DNA from: Streptomyces hyaluromycini
Lineage (GTDB): Bacteria > Actinomycetota > Actinomycetes > Streptomycetales > Streptomycetaceae
DNA length: 64,000 nucleotides
Assembly: GCF_002217755.1 (NCBI RefSeq)
Contig: NZ_BCFL01000026.1
Coordinates: forward strand, 1 to 64,000
Reading direction: 5' to 3'
Shown: positions 41,600-50,184 of the stretch, in pieces
How positions within the stretch are numbered: the stretch's first letter is position 1
How the letters are laid out: every line of letters begins with the position of its first letter
The notes under the pieces: model-generated
Databases searched by the model: none
The model's input: the letters and a program-made list of their open reading frames with translations, nothing else
Told to the model about the DNA's origin: nothing
Translations under genes and position numbers: made by a program

Positions 41600-42991
41600 A
41601 TGCCCAGATCCATCGTCACGTCCTCCTCCCCGAGCCGTCGCGGATTCCTCGCCGCCGTGGGGGCGGCGACCTTCAGCGTCGCGCTGTCCGCCTGCAGCGG
41701 CGGCAGCGGCAGCGGGGGCAGCGGCGGCAGCTCCGCCAAGCCGCTCTCCCAGGCCGACATCGACAAGGCGATGAAGACGCCGACCGAACTCACCTTCTGG
41801 ACCTGGGTCCCGAACATCGACAAGGAGGTCGCCCTCTTCCAGCAGAAGTACCCGGCCATCAAGGTCAAGGTCGTCAACGCCGGTCAGGGCGTGGCCCACT
41901 ACACCAAGCTGCGCACGGCGATCAAGGCCGGCAAGGGCGCACCTGACCTGGCGCAGGTGGAGTACCAGGCGATCCCCACGTTCACCATCACGGACAGCCT
42001 GCTGGACCTGAGCCCGTACGGCGCCGCCGATCTGAAGAGCAAGTTCGTGGACTGGACCTGGGCGCAGGTCAGCGGTTCCGGCGGGGAGATCTGGGCGATC
42101 CCGCAGGACACCGGCCCGCTCGGCATGCTGTACCGGCAGGACATCTTCGACAAGCACGGCATCAAGCCGCCGACGACCTGGGACGAGTTCGCCGCCGCCG
42201 CGCGCAAGCTGCACAAGGCCGACCCGGGCGTCTACCTGACCAACCTCGCGGCGAACGAGGCCGCCGCCTGGCACGGCCTGCTGTGGCAGGCGGGCGCCCA
42301 CCCCTACGCCCTGTCCGGCAAGAGTGACATCACCATCGACGTGAACGACGCGGTCTCCAAGAAGCTCGGCACCTACTGGGGCGGCCTCGCGAAGGAAGGC
42401 GTCATCAGCACCGACCCGGACTTCACCGACGGCTGGTACGCCGGGCTCAACAAGGGCAAGTACGCCACCTGGATCACCGCCGCGTGGGGCCCGGCGTTCC
42501 TCTCCGGTTCCGCCAAGGCCACGGCGGGCAAGTGGCGGGCCGCCCCGCTGCCGCAGTGGGACGCGTCGAGCCCCGTGTCCGGGAACTGGGGCGGCTCGAC
42601 CAGCGCGGTCATCCGCTCGACCAAGAACCCCGTCGCCGCCGCGCAGTTCGCCCAGTTCCTCAACAGCGACCCCGCGAGCGCGAAGATGTTCGCCACCGAG
42701 CAGTCGTTCTTCCCCGCGACCAAGGCCCTGCTCGCCGACCCGTCCTTCGCCGGCGCCACGCCGACCTTCTACGGCGGCCAGAAGGTGAACCAGGTCTTCG
42801 CCGACATCAGCGCGACGGTCAGCGACGACTTCCAGTGGCCGCCGTTCCTCGACCAGGCCGCCACCGACTGGACCGAGACCGTCGGCAAGTCCCTCGCCGA
42901 CAAGACCGACAGCGGTGCCGCCCTCGACGCCTGGCAGCAGCGGCTCACCACCTACGCCAAGGGCCAGGGCTTCACCGTCAAGTCCGCCTGA
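41600..42991 (+). CDS. Sugar ABC transporter substrate-binding lipoprotein (CUT1 type)
   Basis: Extracellular solute-binding protein of 463 aa. SPSRRGFLAAVGAATFSVALSAC is a Tat-type lipoprotein signal with lipobox Cys32, followed by a Gly/Ser linker. The mature domain begins TELTFWTWVPNIDKEVALFQQKYPAIKVKVVNAG and includes VEYQAIPTF, GEIWAIPQDTGPLGMLYRQDIFDKHGI and WGGSTSAVIRSTKNPVAAAQFAQFL, all typical of family 1 sugar binders. The ATG at 41600 follows GGGAG. Together with two permeases it probably imports arabino- or galacto-oligosaccharides released outside the cell. Confidence 0.92.
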   Translation: MPRSIVTSSSPSRRGFLAAVGAATFSVALSACSGGSGSGGSGGSSAKPLSQADIDKAMKTPTELTFWTWVPNIDKEVALFQQKYPAIKVKVVNAGQGVAHYTKLRTAIKAGKGAPDLAQVEYQAIPTFTITDSLLDLSPYGAADLKSKFVDWTWAQVSGSGGEIWAIPQDTGPLGMLYRQDIFDKHGIKPPTTWDEFAAAARKLHKADPGVYLTNLAANEAAAWHGLLWQAGAHPYALSGKSDITIDVNDAVSKKLGTYWGGLAKEGVISTDPDFTDGWYAGLNKGKYATWITAAWGPAFLSGSAKATAGKWRAAPLPQWDASSPVSGNWGGSTSAVIRSTKNPVAAAQFAQFLNSDPASAKMFATEQSFFPATKALLADPSFAGATPTFYGGQKVNQVFADISATVSDDFQWPPFLDQAATDWTETVGKSLADKTDSGAALDAWQQRLTTYAKGQGFTVKSA

Positions 42992-43076
42992 CCGCCGGCG
43001 GGTCCCGGCCCCGGCGCCCTCCGCCCGGGCCCCGGGACCCGCGGCCGGCCCTCCCCACATCCAGAAAGGCCCGTTG

Positions 43077-44015
43077 ATGACCGCCATGACCGCGGCCTCC
43101 ACCGAGGACCCGCGCCGAGCAGGGCCGCAGCGCCGCCGGCTCGGTGGCCTGCGCCACGGTGCGGCAGGCCCGTTGTTCATCGCACCGTTCATGGTGCTGT
43201 TCGTGCTGCTCTTCCTGACCCCGCTCGGCTACGCCGCCTATCTCAGCCTGTTCCAGGAACGGCTCATCGGCGGGACGACGTTCGTCGGGCTGGACAACTA
43301 CATGACCGCCCTGAAGGACCCGCTCCTGCGGGAGGGCCTCCTGCGGGTCGCGGAGTTCTTCGCGATCCAGGTCCCCGTGATGCTGCTGCTGGCGCTGCTC
43401 TTCGCGCTCGCGCTCGACAGCGGCCTGCTGCGGCTCGCCAAGGTCATCCGGCTCGGCATCTTCGTCCCGTACGCGGTACCGAGCGTCGTCGCGACCCTCA
43501 TGTGGGGCTACCTCTACGGCCCCGACTTCGGCCCCTTCGCCCAACTGGGCCGCAAACTCGACGTGCCGGTCCCCCACTTCCTCAGCGACACCTGGATGCT
43601 GGGCAGCCTGGCGAACGTGGTGACCTGGGAGTTCGTCGGCTACAACATGATCATTCTCTATGCCGCGCTGCGGACCATCCCGGGGGAGCTGTACGAGGCG
43701 GCCGCCGTGGACGGCGCCGGCGCCTGGCGCATCGCCTGGTCGGTCAAGCTGCCCGCGCTCCGGCCGGCGCTCCTGCTGACCCTGCTCTTCTCGGTGATCG
43801 GCAGCTTCCAGCTGTTCAACGAGCCGAAACTGCTGCAGACCATCGCCCCCGACGTGATCGACAGCTCGTACACCGCGAACCTCTACGCCTACACCCTCGC
43901 CTTCACCGGACAGCAGGTGAACTACGCGGCCGCGGTCTCCTTCCTCCTCGGCCTGGTCATCGTGGTCTTCTCCTACGCCGTGCTGATCACCGCGAACCGC
44001 AGGAGGACCTCGTGA
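43077..44015 (+). CDS. Sugar ABC transporter permease (CUT1, MalF-like)
   Basis: Inner-membrane permease of 312 aa. The first helix PLFIAPFMVLFVLLFLTPLGYAAYLSLF is followed by FVGLDNYMTALKDPL and later YAVPSVVATLMWGYLYG. The EAA loop GELYEAAAVDGAGAWRIAWSVKLPALRPALL is canonical. The ATG at 43077 follows AAAGG. It ends in a GTGA overlap with the next permease. Confidence 0.9.
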   Translation: MTAMTAASTEDPRRAGPQRRRLGGLRHGAAGPLFIAPFMVLFVLLFLTPLGYAAYLSLFQERLIGGTTFVGLDNYMTALKDPLLREGLLRVAEFFAIQVPVMLLLALLFALALDSGLLRLAKVIRLGIFVPYAVPSVVATLMWGYLYGPDFGPFAQLGRKLDVPVPHFLSDTWMLGSLANVVTWEFVGYNMIILYAALRTIPGELYEAAAVDGAGAWRIAWSVKLPALRPALLLTLLFSVIGSFQLFNEPKLLQTIAPDVIDSSYTANLYAYTLAFTGQQVNYAAAVSFLLGLVIVVFSYAVLITANRRRTS

Positions 44016-44977
44016 CGGTTGTCTCCCAGTCCTCGACCCGGGCCCCCGCGACCCCGGCCACGACCGCCTCCGGGGCCACCGCGTCCCGTCGGGCGGCCAG
44101 GATCCCGCGCGGGCGCCGCTCCCCGGTCCGGCGCCGCAGCACCCCGCTGACGATCGTCATGCTGGCCGTGCTCGCCTACTTCCTGCTGCCGCTGTTCTGG
44201 CTCGCCGTCGCCTCGACCAAGAGCACCCAGGACCTGTTCAACAGCTTCGGCCTGTGGTTCTCGCACAGCCCGCGACTGCTGGCGAACATCAGGCAGACCC
44301 TGACCTACGACGACGGCGTCTTCCTGCACTGGCTGCTCAACACGGTCCTGTACTCGGTCGGCAGCGCCCTCGGCGCCGCACTGCTGGCCACCGCGGCCGG
44401 ATACGGCTTCGCCAAGTACCGGTTCCGGGGCAACGGCACGGCCTTCAACCTGGTCCTCGGCGCCATCATGATCCCGACCACGGCACTGGCGATCCCGACC
44501 TACCTGCTCTTCGCCAAGGTGGGACTGGTCAACACCCCCTGGGCGATCGTCCTGCCCTCGCTCGTCAGCCCGTTCGGCCTCTACCTGATGCGCATCTACG
44601 CCCAGGACGCCGTACCCGACAGCCTGTTGGAAGCCGCCCGGATCGACGGCGCCGGCGAGCTGCGGATCTTCGTCCGGATCGCCCTGCGGCTGCTGGCCCC
44701 GGGTCTGGTGACGGTCGTCCTCTTCACGCTCGTGGCGACCTGGAACAACTACTTCCTGCCGCTGATCATGCTCAACGACCCGAAGCTGTACCCCGTCACG
44801 GTCGGGCTCTCCTCCTGGGCGGCCCAGGCCCAGAACGGCGGGGCCGGCGCCAGCAGCGACATGCTCGCGCTCGTCGTGACCGGCTCGCTGATCTCGGTCA
44901 TCCCCCTCGTCGTGGCCTTCCTGATGCTCCAGCGGTACTGGCAGAGCGGCCTGGCCGCCGGCGGTGTCAAGCAGTAA
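44012..44977 (+). CDS. Sugar ABC transporter permease (CUT1, MalG-like)
   Basis: Inner-membrane permease of 321 aa with a long Arg/Thr/Ala-rich cytoplasmic tail of about 45 residues. Helix 1 is TIVMLAVLAYFLLPLFWLAVASTK. The EAA loop is DSLLEAARIDGAGELRIFVRIALRLLAPGL, and the last helix precedes LMLQRYWQSGLAAGGVKQ, the usual CUT1 ending. The GTG start is coupled to the previous gene. The GH42 gene follows after 56 bp. Confidence 0.9.
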   Translation: MTVVSQSSTRAPATPATTASGATASRRAARIPRGRRSPVRRRSTPLTIVMLAVLAYFLLPLFWLAVASTKSTQDLFNSFGLWFSHSPRLLANIRQTLTYDDGVFLHWLLNTVLYSVGSALGAALLATAAGYGFAKYRFRGNGTAFNLVLGAIMIPTTALAIPTYLLFAKVGLVNTPWAIVLPSLVSPFGLYLMRIYAQDAVPDSLLEAARIDGAGELRIFVRIALRLLAPGLVTVVLFTLVATWNNYFLPLIMLNDPKLYPVTVGLSSWAAQAQNGGAGASSDMLALVVTGSLISVIPLVVAFLMLQRYWQSGLAAGGVKQ

Positions 44978-45033
44978 GCGCCGGCGACCACACCCCTGCT
45001 CCTTCTCCCATCCCCCCTCTTGGAGGTCCCTTC

Positions 45034-47193
45034 ATGGCGGTCCTGCCCGCCCGTGTCCTGTTCGGCGCTGCCTACTACTACGAGTACACGCCGGCCTACG
45101 GCGGCACGCAGCCCGACGACCAGCTCAAGACCGACCTCGACCTGATGGCCGACGCGCACTTCACCGTGATCCGCGTCGGGGAGTCGGTCTGGTCGACCTG
45201 GGAGCCGGAGAACGGACGGTTCGACCTCGACTGGCTGCAACCCGTGCTCGACGGCGCCCACGAACGCGGCATCTCCGTGATCCTCGGCACGCCGACCTAC
45301 GCCGTGCCGCCGTGGCTGGCCCGGCAGTACCCGGAGATCACCGGCGAGCGGCGCACGGGCGAGCGGATCGGCTGGGGCGCCCGCCAGGAGGTGGACATCA
45401 CCCACCCGGCGTTCCGGTTCCACGCCGAGCGCGTGATCCGGAAGATCGCCGAACGGTACTACGACCACCCCGCGGTCATCGGCTGGCAGGTGGACAACGA
45501 ACCGGGGCTGCACCTGCTGCACAACCGGGGCGTGTTCGAGCGGTTCGTCGACCACCTGCGCCACAAGTACCGGGACGTCGAGACCCTCAACCGCGAGTGG
45601 GGCCTGGTCTACTGGTCGCACCGCCTGTCCACCTGGGCCGACCTGTGGACCCCGGACGGCAACGAGCAGCCCCAGTACGACGTCGCCTGGCGGGAGTTCC
45701 AGGCCCGCCAGGTCACCGAGTTCATCGGCTGGCAGGCCGACATCGTGCGCGAGTACGCCCGGCCGGAGCAGTTCGTCACCACCTGCATCTCCTACACGCG
45801 AGGCGGCGTGGAGGACGACCAGTTGTCGGACCGCCTCGACATCGCGTCCGGCAACCCGTACTACGACATGCAGGACGGCCTGCTGCTCCCCGACCCCACG
45901 CCCGACGCGCACGAACAGATCTGGAAGACCACCGGAGTCTGGTCGATGTACCAGACCGCGGACTGGATGTTCTCCTCCCGCCAGGAGCCGTTCCTGGTCA
46001 CCGAGACCAACGCGAACTCCATCGGCTTCCCCTGGGACAACCGCCCCGGATTCGACGGCCAGTGGCGCCAGGCCGCCTGGGCCCATGTGGCGCGCGGCGC
46101 CCGGATGATCGAGTACTGGCAGTGGCAGACCCTGCGCTTCGGCGCCGAGACCTACTGGGGCGGCGTCCTCCCGCACAGCGGCCGCCCGGGCCGGACGTAC
46201 GCCGAGATCGCCAGGCTGGGCGCGGAGTTCGAGAAGGCGGGACCGCTTGTCGCGGGGCTGGAGCCGGACGCCGACATCACGATGGTCTACTCGACGCCGA
46301 GCAAGTGGCTGATGCAGAAGTACCCGCCCCTGGCGACCGCGGACGGCGCCCCGGACCCGGCCTCCTACCACCGTATCTTCGACCCGTTCTACCGGGGTGC
46401 CTTCGACGCCGGCCGTCAGGTCCGCATCGTGCACGTCCGGCAGCTCCACGACCCGGACGGCGACCGGGAGGGCATGGCACCCGCAGAGGCGGCCCGTCGT
46501 CACCCGGTCCTGGTGGTGCCCGCCCTGTACCTCGCCCACGACACCACCGTGGACTGGCTGGCCGCCTACGCCCACGCCGGCGGCCATCTCGTCCTCGGCC
46601 CGCGGACGGCCTACGCCGACCACGAGGCACGGGCCCGGCTGGAACCGGCCCCCGGCGGTCTCGCCGCCGCGGCGGGCGTGACGTACGACGAGTTCAGCAA
46701 CCTGCCCGCCGGGATCACCGTCACCGCCACCCCCGACGGCCCGCTCGACCTCCCCGCGGACGCGACGGCCACGCACTGGGCGGACGGCCTGACCGTCCAC
46801 GACGCCGAGGTACTCGCCCACTACGATCACCCCCACTTCGGCAGGTGGCCGGCGATCACCACCCGCCGCCACGGCGAGGGGCGCATCACCTGCGTCGGCA
46901 CCGCCCCGGGGCGCGGTCTCGCCCGGGCCCTCGCCGACTGGCTGGCGCCCGCCGCGCGCAGCGGATGGCAGGACCTTCCGGCGTCCGTCACCGCCACCAC
47001 GGGCACGGCCTCGGACGGCCGCACGGTGCACGTGATCCACAACTGGAGCTGGCAGCCCGCGCGGGTTACGGCTCCCGTCGAGCTGACCGATGTTCTCGAC
47101 GGCGCTCCCGTCCCCGCGGGCACGGCGCTTGAGCTGGGCGCCTGGGACGTGAAGGTGCTCGTCGCCGCAAGTTCCGACGGAGCGAGGGTCTAG
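45034..47193 (+). CDS. Glycoside hydrolase family 42 (beta-galactosidase / possible arabinopyranosidase)
   Basis: Cytoplasmic enzyme of 719 aa. The barrel begins VLFGAAYYYEYTPAYGGTQPDDQLKTDLDLMADAHFTVIRVGESVWSTWEP. The acid/base Glu is in GWQVDNEPGLHLL and the nucleophile Glu in EPFLVTETNANSIGFPWDN. A trimerisation domain (TMVYSTPSKWLMQKYPP ... HPVLVVPALYL) and a small beta domain follow. GH42 enzymes usually remove beta-galactose; a few act on alpha-L-arabinopyranosides, which would fit this locus (inference). The ATG follows TTGGAGG. It sits between the transporter and a secreted GH93-like enzyme. Confidence 0.9.
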   Translation: MAVLPARVLFGAAYYYEYTPAYGGTQPDDQLKTDLDLMADAHFTVIRVGESVWSTWEPENGRFDLDWLQPVLDGAHERGISVILGTPTYAVPPWLARQYPEITGERRTGERIGWGARQEVDITHPAFRFHAERVIRKIAERYYDHPAVIGWQVDNEPGLHLLHNRGVFERFVDHLRHKYRDVETLNREWGLVYWSHRLSTWADLWTPDGNEQPQYDVAWREFQARQVTEFIGWQADIVREYARPEQFVTTCISYTRGGVEDDQLSDRLDIASGNPYYDMQDGLLLPDPTPDAHEQIWKTTGVWSMYQTADWMFSSRQEPFLVTETNANSIGFPWDNRPGFDGQWRQAAWAHVARGARMIEYWQWQTLRFGAETYWGGVLPHSGRPGRTYAEIARLGAEFEKAGPLVAGLEPDADITMVYSTPSKWLMQKYPPLATADGAPDPASYHRIFDPFYRGAFDAGRQVRIVHVRQLHDPDGDREGMAPAEAARRHPVLVVPALYLAHDTTVDWLAAYAHAGGHLVLGPRTAYADHEARARLEPAPGGLAAAAGVTYDEFSNLPAGITVTATPDGPLDLPADATATHWADGLTVHDAEVLAHYDHPHFGRWPAITTRRHGEGRITCVGTAPGRGLARALADWLAPAARSGWQDLPASVTATTGTASDGRTVHVIHNWSWQPARVTAPVELTDVLDGAPVPAGTALELGAWDVKVLVAASSDGARV

Positions 47194-47246
47194 GACGAAG
47201 GCCCGTCGGTGTCACCCCGAGGACCACCCACCTCAAAGGAGAGGCT

Positions 47247-49052
47247 GTGCAGAGAAAGAGACTGAGACACCTGCTGGGAGCCGCCGTCGCGGCCGCGGCA
47301 CTGCTGGCGATCCCCGCGTCCGGCGGTGCCCAGGCGTACGCCCCGACGGGCGGGACCATCTACCAGCTCGGCAGTGAGGCGTGCCTCAAGGGCCGGGGGA
47401 ACTGCGCGGTCTACCCGAAGTCGGCGGAACTGCCGAACGGCCGGCTGGTCGCGTCGTTCGAGAAGTCGACGGTCCCGGCCTCGGGCAGCGCCGACGGGCA
47501 GACGCTTCCCGTCTACAAGAGCGACGACGACGGTACGACCTGGCAGTCGCTGTCCGAGGTGAAGGCACCGGCCTATCTGTCCAGCGACGCCAAGTACGCG
47601 AAGTACACCAGCAACTGGACCAACCCGTACCTGTACGTCCTGCCGCAGGACGTGGGCAACCTGAAGCAGGGCACCCTGCTGCTGGCGAGCGTCGTGTCGG
47701 GCGACGACTACTACTACAAGGAGCACAAGGCGGCCGACCCGACCTGGACGCCCACCAACGACGGCGACCGCAAGGACGTGGCGATCGCGCTCTACTCCAG
47801 CACGGACAACGGGGCCACCTGGAAGGTCGAGAACGTCGTCGCCACCGGCGGCTGGCAGGGCGGCAGCGCGGGCGCGGTCGGGCAGAACGTCTCCTCGGCG
47901 AACACCAACCACCAGGTGGACCCGGTCTGGGAGCCGTACCTGATGGTCTACAAGGGCAAGCTCGTCTGCTACTACTCCGACGAGAACGACTACACCGGCT
48001 TCGACGCGACCACCGGAGTCGCCACCCTCGACTCCGCCAACGACACCGCCACGGACTCACAGGGCCAGATCCTCGTGCACAGGACGTGGGACGGCCAGGC
48101 GGCGCAGTGGAGCGACCCGGTCGTCGACATCGCCGGGCTGACCCAGGACATGGGAAGCGGCAAGTCGGAGATCGGCGGTGGCCGGCCCGGCATGACGAAC
48201 GTGGTCCGCACCACCGACGGCAAGTGGATGATCACCTACGAGTACTGGGGCGGCGGCGCCAACACCCGCTACCAGATCGCGAGCAACCCGCTGGAGTTCT
48301 TCAAGGGGTCCGCCACCGGAACCGGCGTCAACTCCCTGCCCGTCGACACCGGCTCCCACACCCTGGCGACCGGCGGCAGCCCGGTCCTCGTCCGGCTGCC
48401 CGGCGGCCGCCTGGTCTACAACGCGGCCGGCAGCGCGAGCGTCTGGGTCAACCAGACCGGACGCAGCGACGGCACCTGGAAGGAGTACCAGACCACCTCG
48501 AAGGCCGGCTACAGCCGCAACCTCCAGTACGTCGACGACACGGGCCGCCTCGTGATCCTCAACAACCAGGGGACCTCGACGATCGCGTACGCCGAGACGG
48601 ACCTCGGCAACTCGGCCGGCACCTACTACCAGCTGTTCAACCGCAAGACCGACCAGGTCATAGGCACCGGGAACAAGACCAACGACGCCAACCTCGGCAA
48701 CGGTGACGTGCCCGACGTCCGGCTGGAGGACGCGGGTTCGGCGGCCAACACCGACACCCAGTTCTGGCACGTGGTGACCGAGCCGGGCGGCGGAACCACG
48801 CTGCTCAACAAGTCGGGCGGCCGCGCGGCGGCGATCTGGACCGGCAGCGCGACGGCCGGGCAGAAGATCGGCCAGTGGGTCGACAACAGCTCCACCGGCA
48901 GCTGGAACCTCGTCAAGACCAGCGACGGCCTCTACAAGCTCCAGGCGGTCAAGAACACGAGCCTGTACCTGACCGGAGCAACCGCCGGCGGGCAGCTCAC
49001 CCTGCAGACGGCGACCACGGACGGCTCCCAGGACTGGGAACTCGTCCGGTAG
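47247..49052 (+). CDS. Secreted GH93-like exo-arabinanase, one lectin module
   Basis: Secreted protein of 601 aa. Sec signal HLLGAAVAAAALLAIPASGGAQA, then a sialidase/GH93-like propeller with Asp-boxes SDDDGTTWQSL and STDNGATWKVE. It shares long stretches with the enzyme at 30957-33149, for example YAKYTSNWTNPYLYVLPQ and DMGSGKSEIGGGRPGM. A ricin-like part (YYQLFNRKTDQVIGTGNKT, AAIWTGSATAGQKIGQWVDN) ends the protein; the CBM13 module of the paralogue is absent. GTG start after AAAGGAGAGG. It presumably releases arabinobiose from arabinan outside the cell for the adjacent transporter. Confidence 0.85.
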   Translation: MQRKRLRHLLGAAVAAAALLAIPASGGAQAYAPTGGTIYQLGSEACLKGRGNCAVYPKSAELPNGRLVASFEKSTVPASGSADGQTLPVYKSDDDGTTWQSLSEVKAPAYLSSDAKYAKYTSNWTNPYLYVLPQDVGNLKQGTLLLASVVSGDDYYYKEHKAADPTWTPTNDGDRKDVAIALYSSTDNGATWKVENVVATGGWQGGSAGAVGQNVSSANTNHQVDPVWEPYLMVYKGKLVCYYSDENDYTGFDATTGVATLDSANDTATDSQGQILVHRTWDGQAAQWSDPVVDIAGLTQDMGSGKSEIGGGRPGMTNVVRTTDGKWMITYEYWGGGANTRYQIASNPLEFFKGSATGTGVNSLPVDTGSHTLATGGSPVLVRLPGGRLVYNAAGSASVWVNQTGRSDGTWKEYQTTSKAGYSRNLQYVDDTGRLVILNNQGTSTIAYAETDLGNSAGTYYQLFNRKTDQVIGTGNKTNDANLGNGDVPDVRLEDAGSAANTDTQFWHVVTEPGGGTTLLNKSGGRAAAIWTGSATAGQKIGQWVDNSSTGSWNLVKTSDGLYKLQAVKNTSLYLTGATAGGQLTLQTATTDGSQDWELVR

Positions 49053-49086
49053 CCAGTAGCCGCCGCTGACGCGAAAGGACAGTCGG

Positions 49087-49143
49087 CACGAACCTCGTCA
49101 CCGGTCCATCGGGGGATGGACGGACTCGGTGGCGAGGTTCGTG
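49087..49143. terminator. Bidirectional hairpin between convergent genes
   Basis: CACGAACCTCGTCACCG (49087-49103) pairs with CGGTGGCGAGGTTCGTG (49127-49143), 16 of 17 standard pairs plus one G-U, with a smaller inner CCATC/GATGG stem. It lies 35 bp past the GH93-like stop and 17 bp past the stop of the convergent crotonase gene. Confidence 0.8.
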
Positions 49144-49159
49144 TCGATAGGGGGGTCCT

Positions 49160-50134
49160 TCATTCGCCGATGCCGGTCCGCGACCGAGTCATGCGGGGCG
49201 CGGCGGCCGGACCGGGGGACAACGCGTCGACCAGTCCCCACCTCAGTGCCGTTTCCACGTCTGTCGCGGCACCCGACAGGGCCAGGTACGCGGCTCGTTC
49301 GCGGCCGATGCGGGCAGGAAGGCTGACGGTGCCGCCGGCACCGGGGATCAGTCCCATCCCGATCTCGGGAAGCCGGAAGGTCGTACCGGCGGCGGCCGTG
49401 ACCGATCCCGCGAAGGCGGCCAGCTCGATGCCCGCGCCGACGCAGGAGCCGTGCACATGGGCCGTCACCTTGGGGGCGCACCGCAGGAGCAGTGCGGCGG
49501 GGCTGCGGTGAACTCGTACGTGGTGCGCTTCGGCAGGGTCGCGCGACGTGCCGAACTCCGAGAGGTCACCGCCGCTGCAGAAGGCGGGCCCGTTGCCGTA
49601 CAGGTCGACGCGGGTGACCGTCGGGTCCAGCACGGCGACCTCCAGTGCCTCGCACAGGGCGTCCCGGGTGGCGGCGTCGAAGGCGTTGCGCACCCATGGG
49701 CGGTCCAGGGTGAGTGTCATGCGTGCACCGTCGCGGCGCACCCGAACGGGCTCGGTGGCGGGGCGCGAGGCGCGGGGGCGGGCCGAGGCCAGCCAGGTGC
49801 GGAAGTCCCGGCCTGCCTGGAGCGTGGAGTAGGCGAGGGATTCGAGAACGAGACGGTCGGACCCGGAGAGCGCGCGGCCCATCCGGAGTACCTGGACGAG
49901 GCTCAGGCTGGCTGCCGGATGGCGGGCCACGGTGGTGTGCAGGAGCCGTGCGGTGGCGTACGGATCGGCACAGCTCACCCACGGGCGCGGGGGATCGGGG
50001 GCGGCCGTGAGCAGGACGTCGAACTCCTCGCTCGTCTCCCTTGGTCGGGCCGCGACGGCGACCCGCACGTGGTCCGTCCCGGCCGGTGACGGCGGGGCGC
50101 GGTCCAGGTCGACGCAAGTGAAAGGCGACTCCAC
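49160..50134 (-). CDS. Enoyl-CoA hydratase/isomerase family protein with N-terminal extension
   Basis: Crotonase-fold protein of 324 aa. The crotonase core starts only near residue 130 (VRRDGARMTLTLDRPWVRNAFDAATRDALCEAL). It has the oxyanion segments NGPAFCSGGDLSEFG and HGSCVGAGIELAAFAG, then RLPEIGMGLIPGAGGTVSLPARIGRERA. The first 130 residues include SDRLVLESLAYSTLQAGRDFRTWLA, which resembles the C-terminal tail of ordinary crotonases, suggesting a rearranged order. The GTG start faces a divergent CoA-transferase-like gene 50 bp away. Reaction unknown: hydration, isomerisation or C-C cleavage of an acyl-CoA are all possible. Confidence 0.8.
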   Translation of the reverse strand: MESPFTCVDLDRAPPSPAGTDHVRVAVAARPRETSEEFDVLLTAAPDPPRPWVSCADPYATARLLHTTVARHPAASLSLVQVLRMGRALSGSDRLVLESLAYSTLQAGRDFRTWLASARPRASRPATEPVRVRRDGARMTLTLDRPWVRNAFDAATRDALCEALEVAVLDPTVTRVDLYGNGPAFCSGGDLSEFGTSRDPAEAHHVRVHRSPAALLLRCAPKVTAHVHGSCVGAGIELAAFAGSVTAAAGTTFRLPEIGMGLIPGAGGTVSLPARIGRERAAYLALSGAATDVETALRWGLVDALSPGPAAAPRMTRSRTGIGE

Positions 50135-50184
50135 GGTCGGGAAGTGTAATCTGGCGTCTCCTGAAGGAGAAGGGCGTTCACTTC
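50135..50184. promoter_or_regulatory. Divergent promoter region, 50 bp
   Basis: Only 50 bp separate the starts of the crotonase and CoA-transferase-like genes. An extended -10-like TGTAATCT is visible near 50144-50151 on the plus strand. The compactness implies shared control of the divergent genes. Confidence 0.35.
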
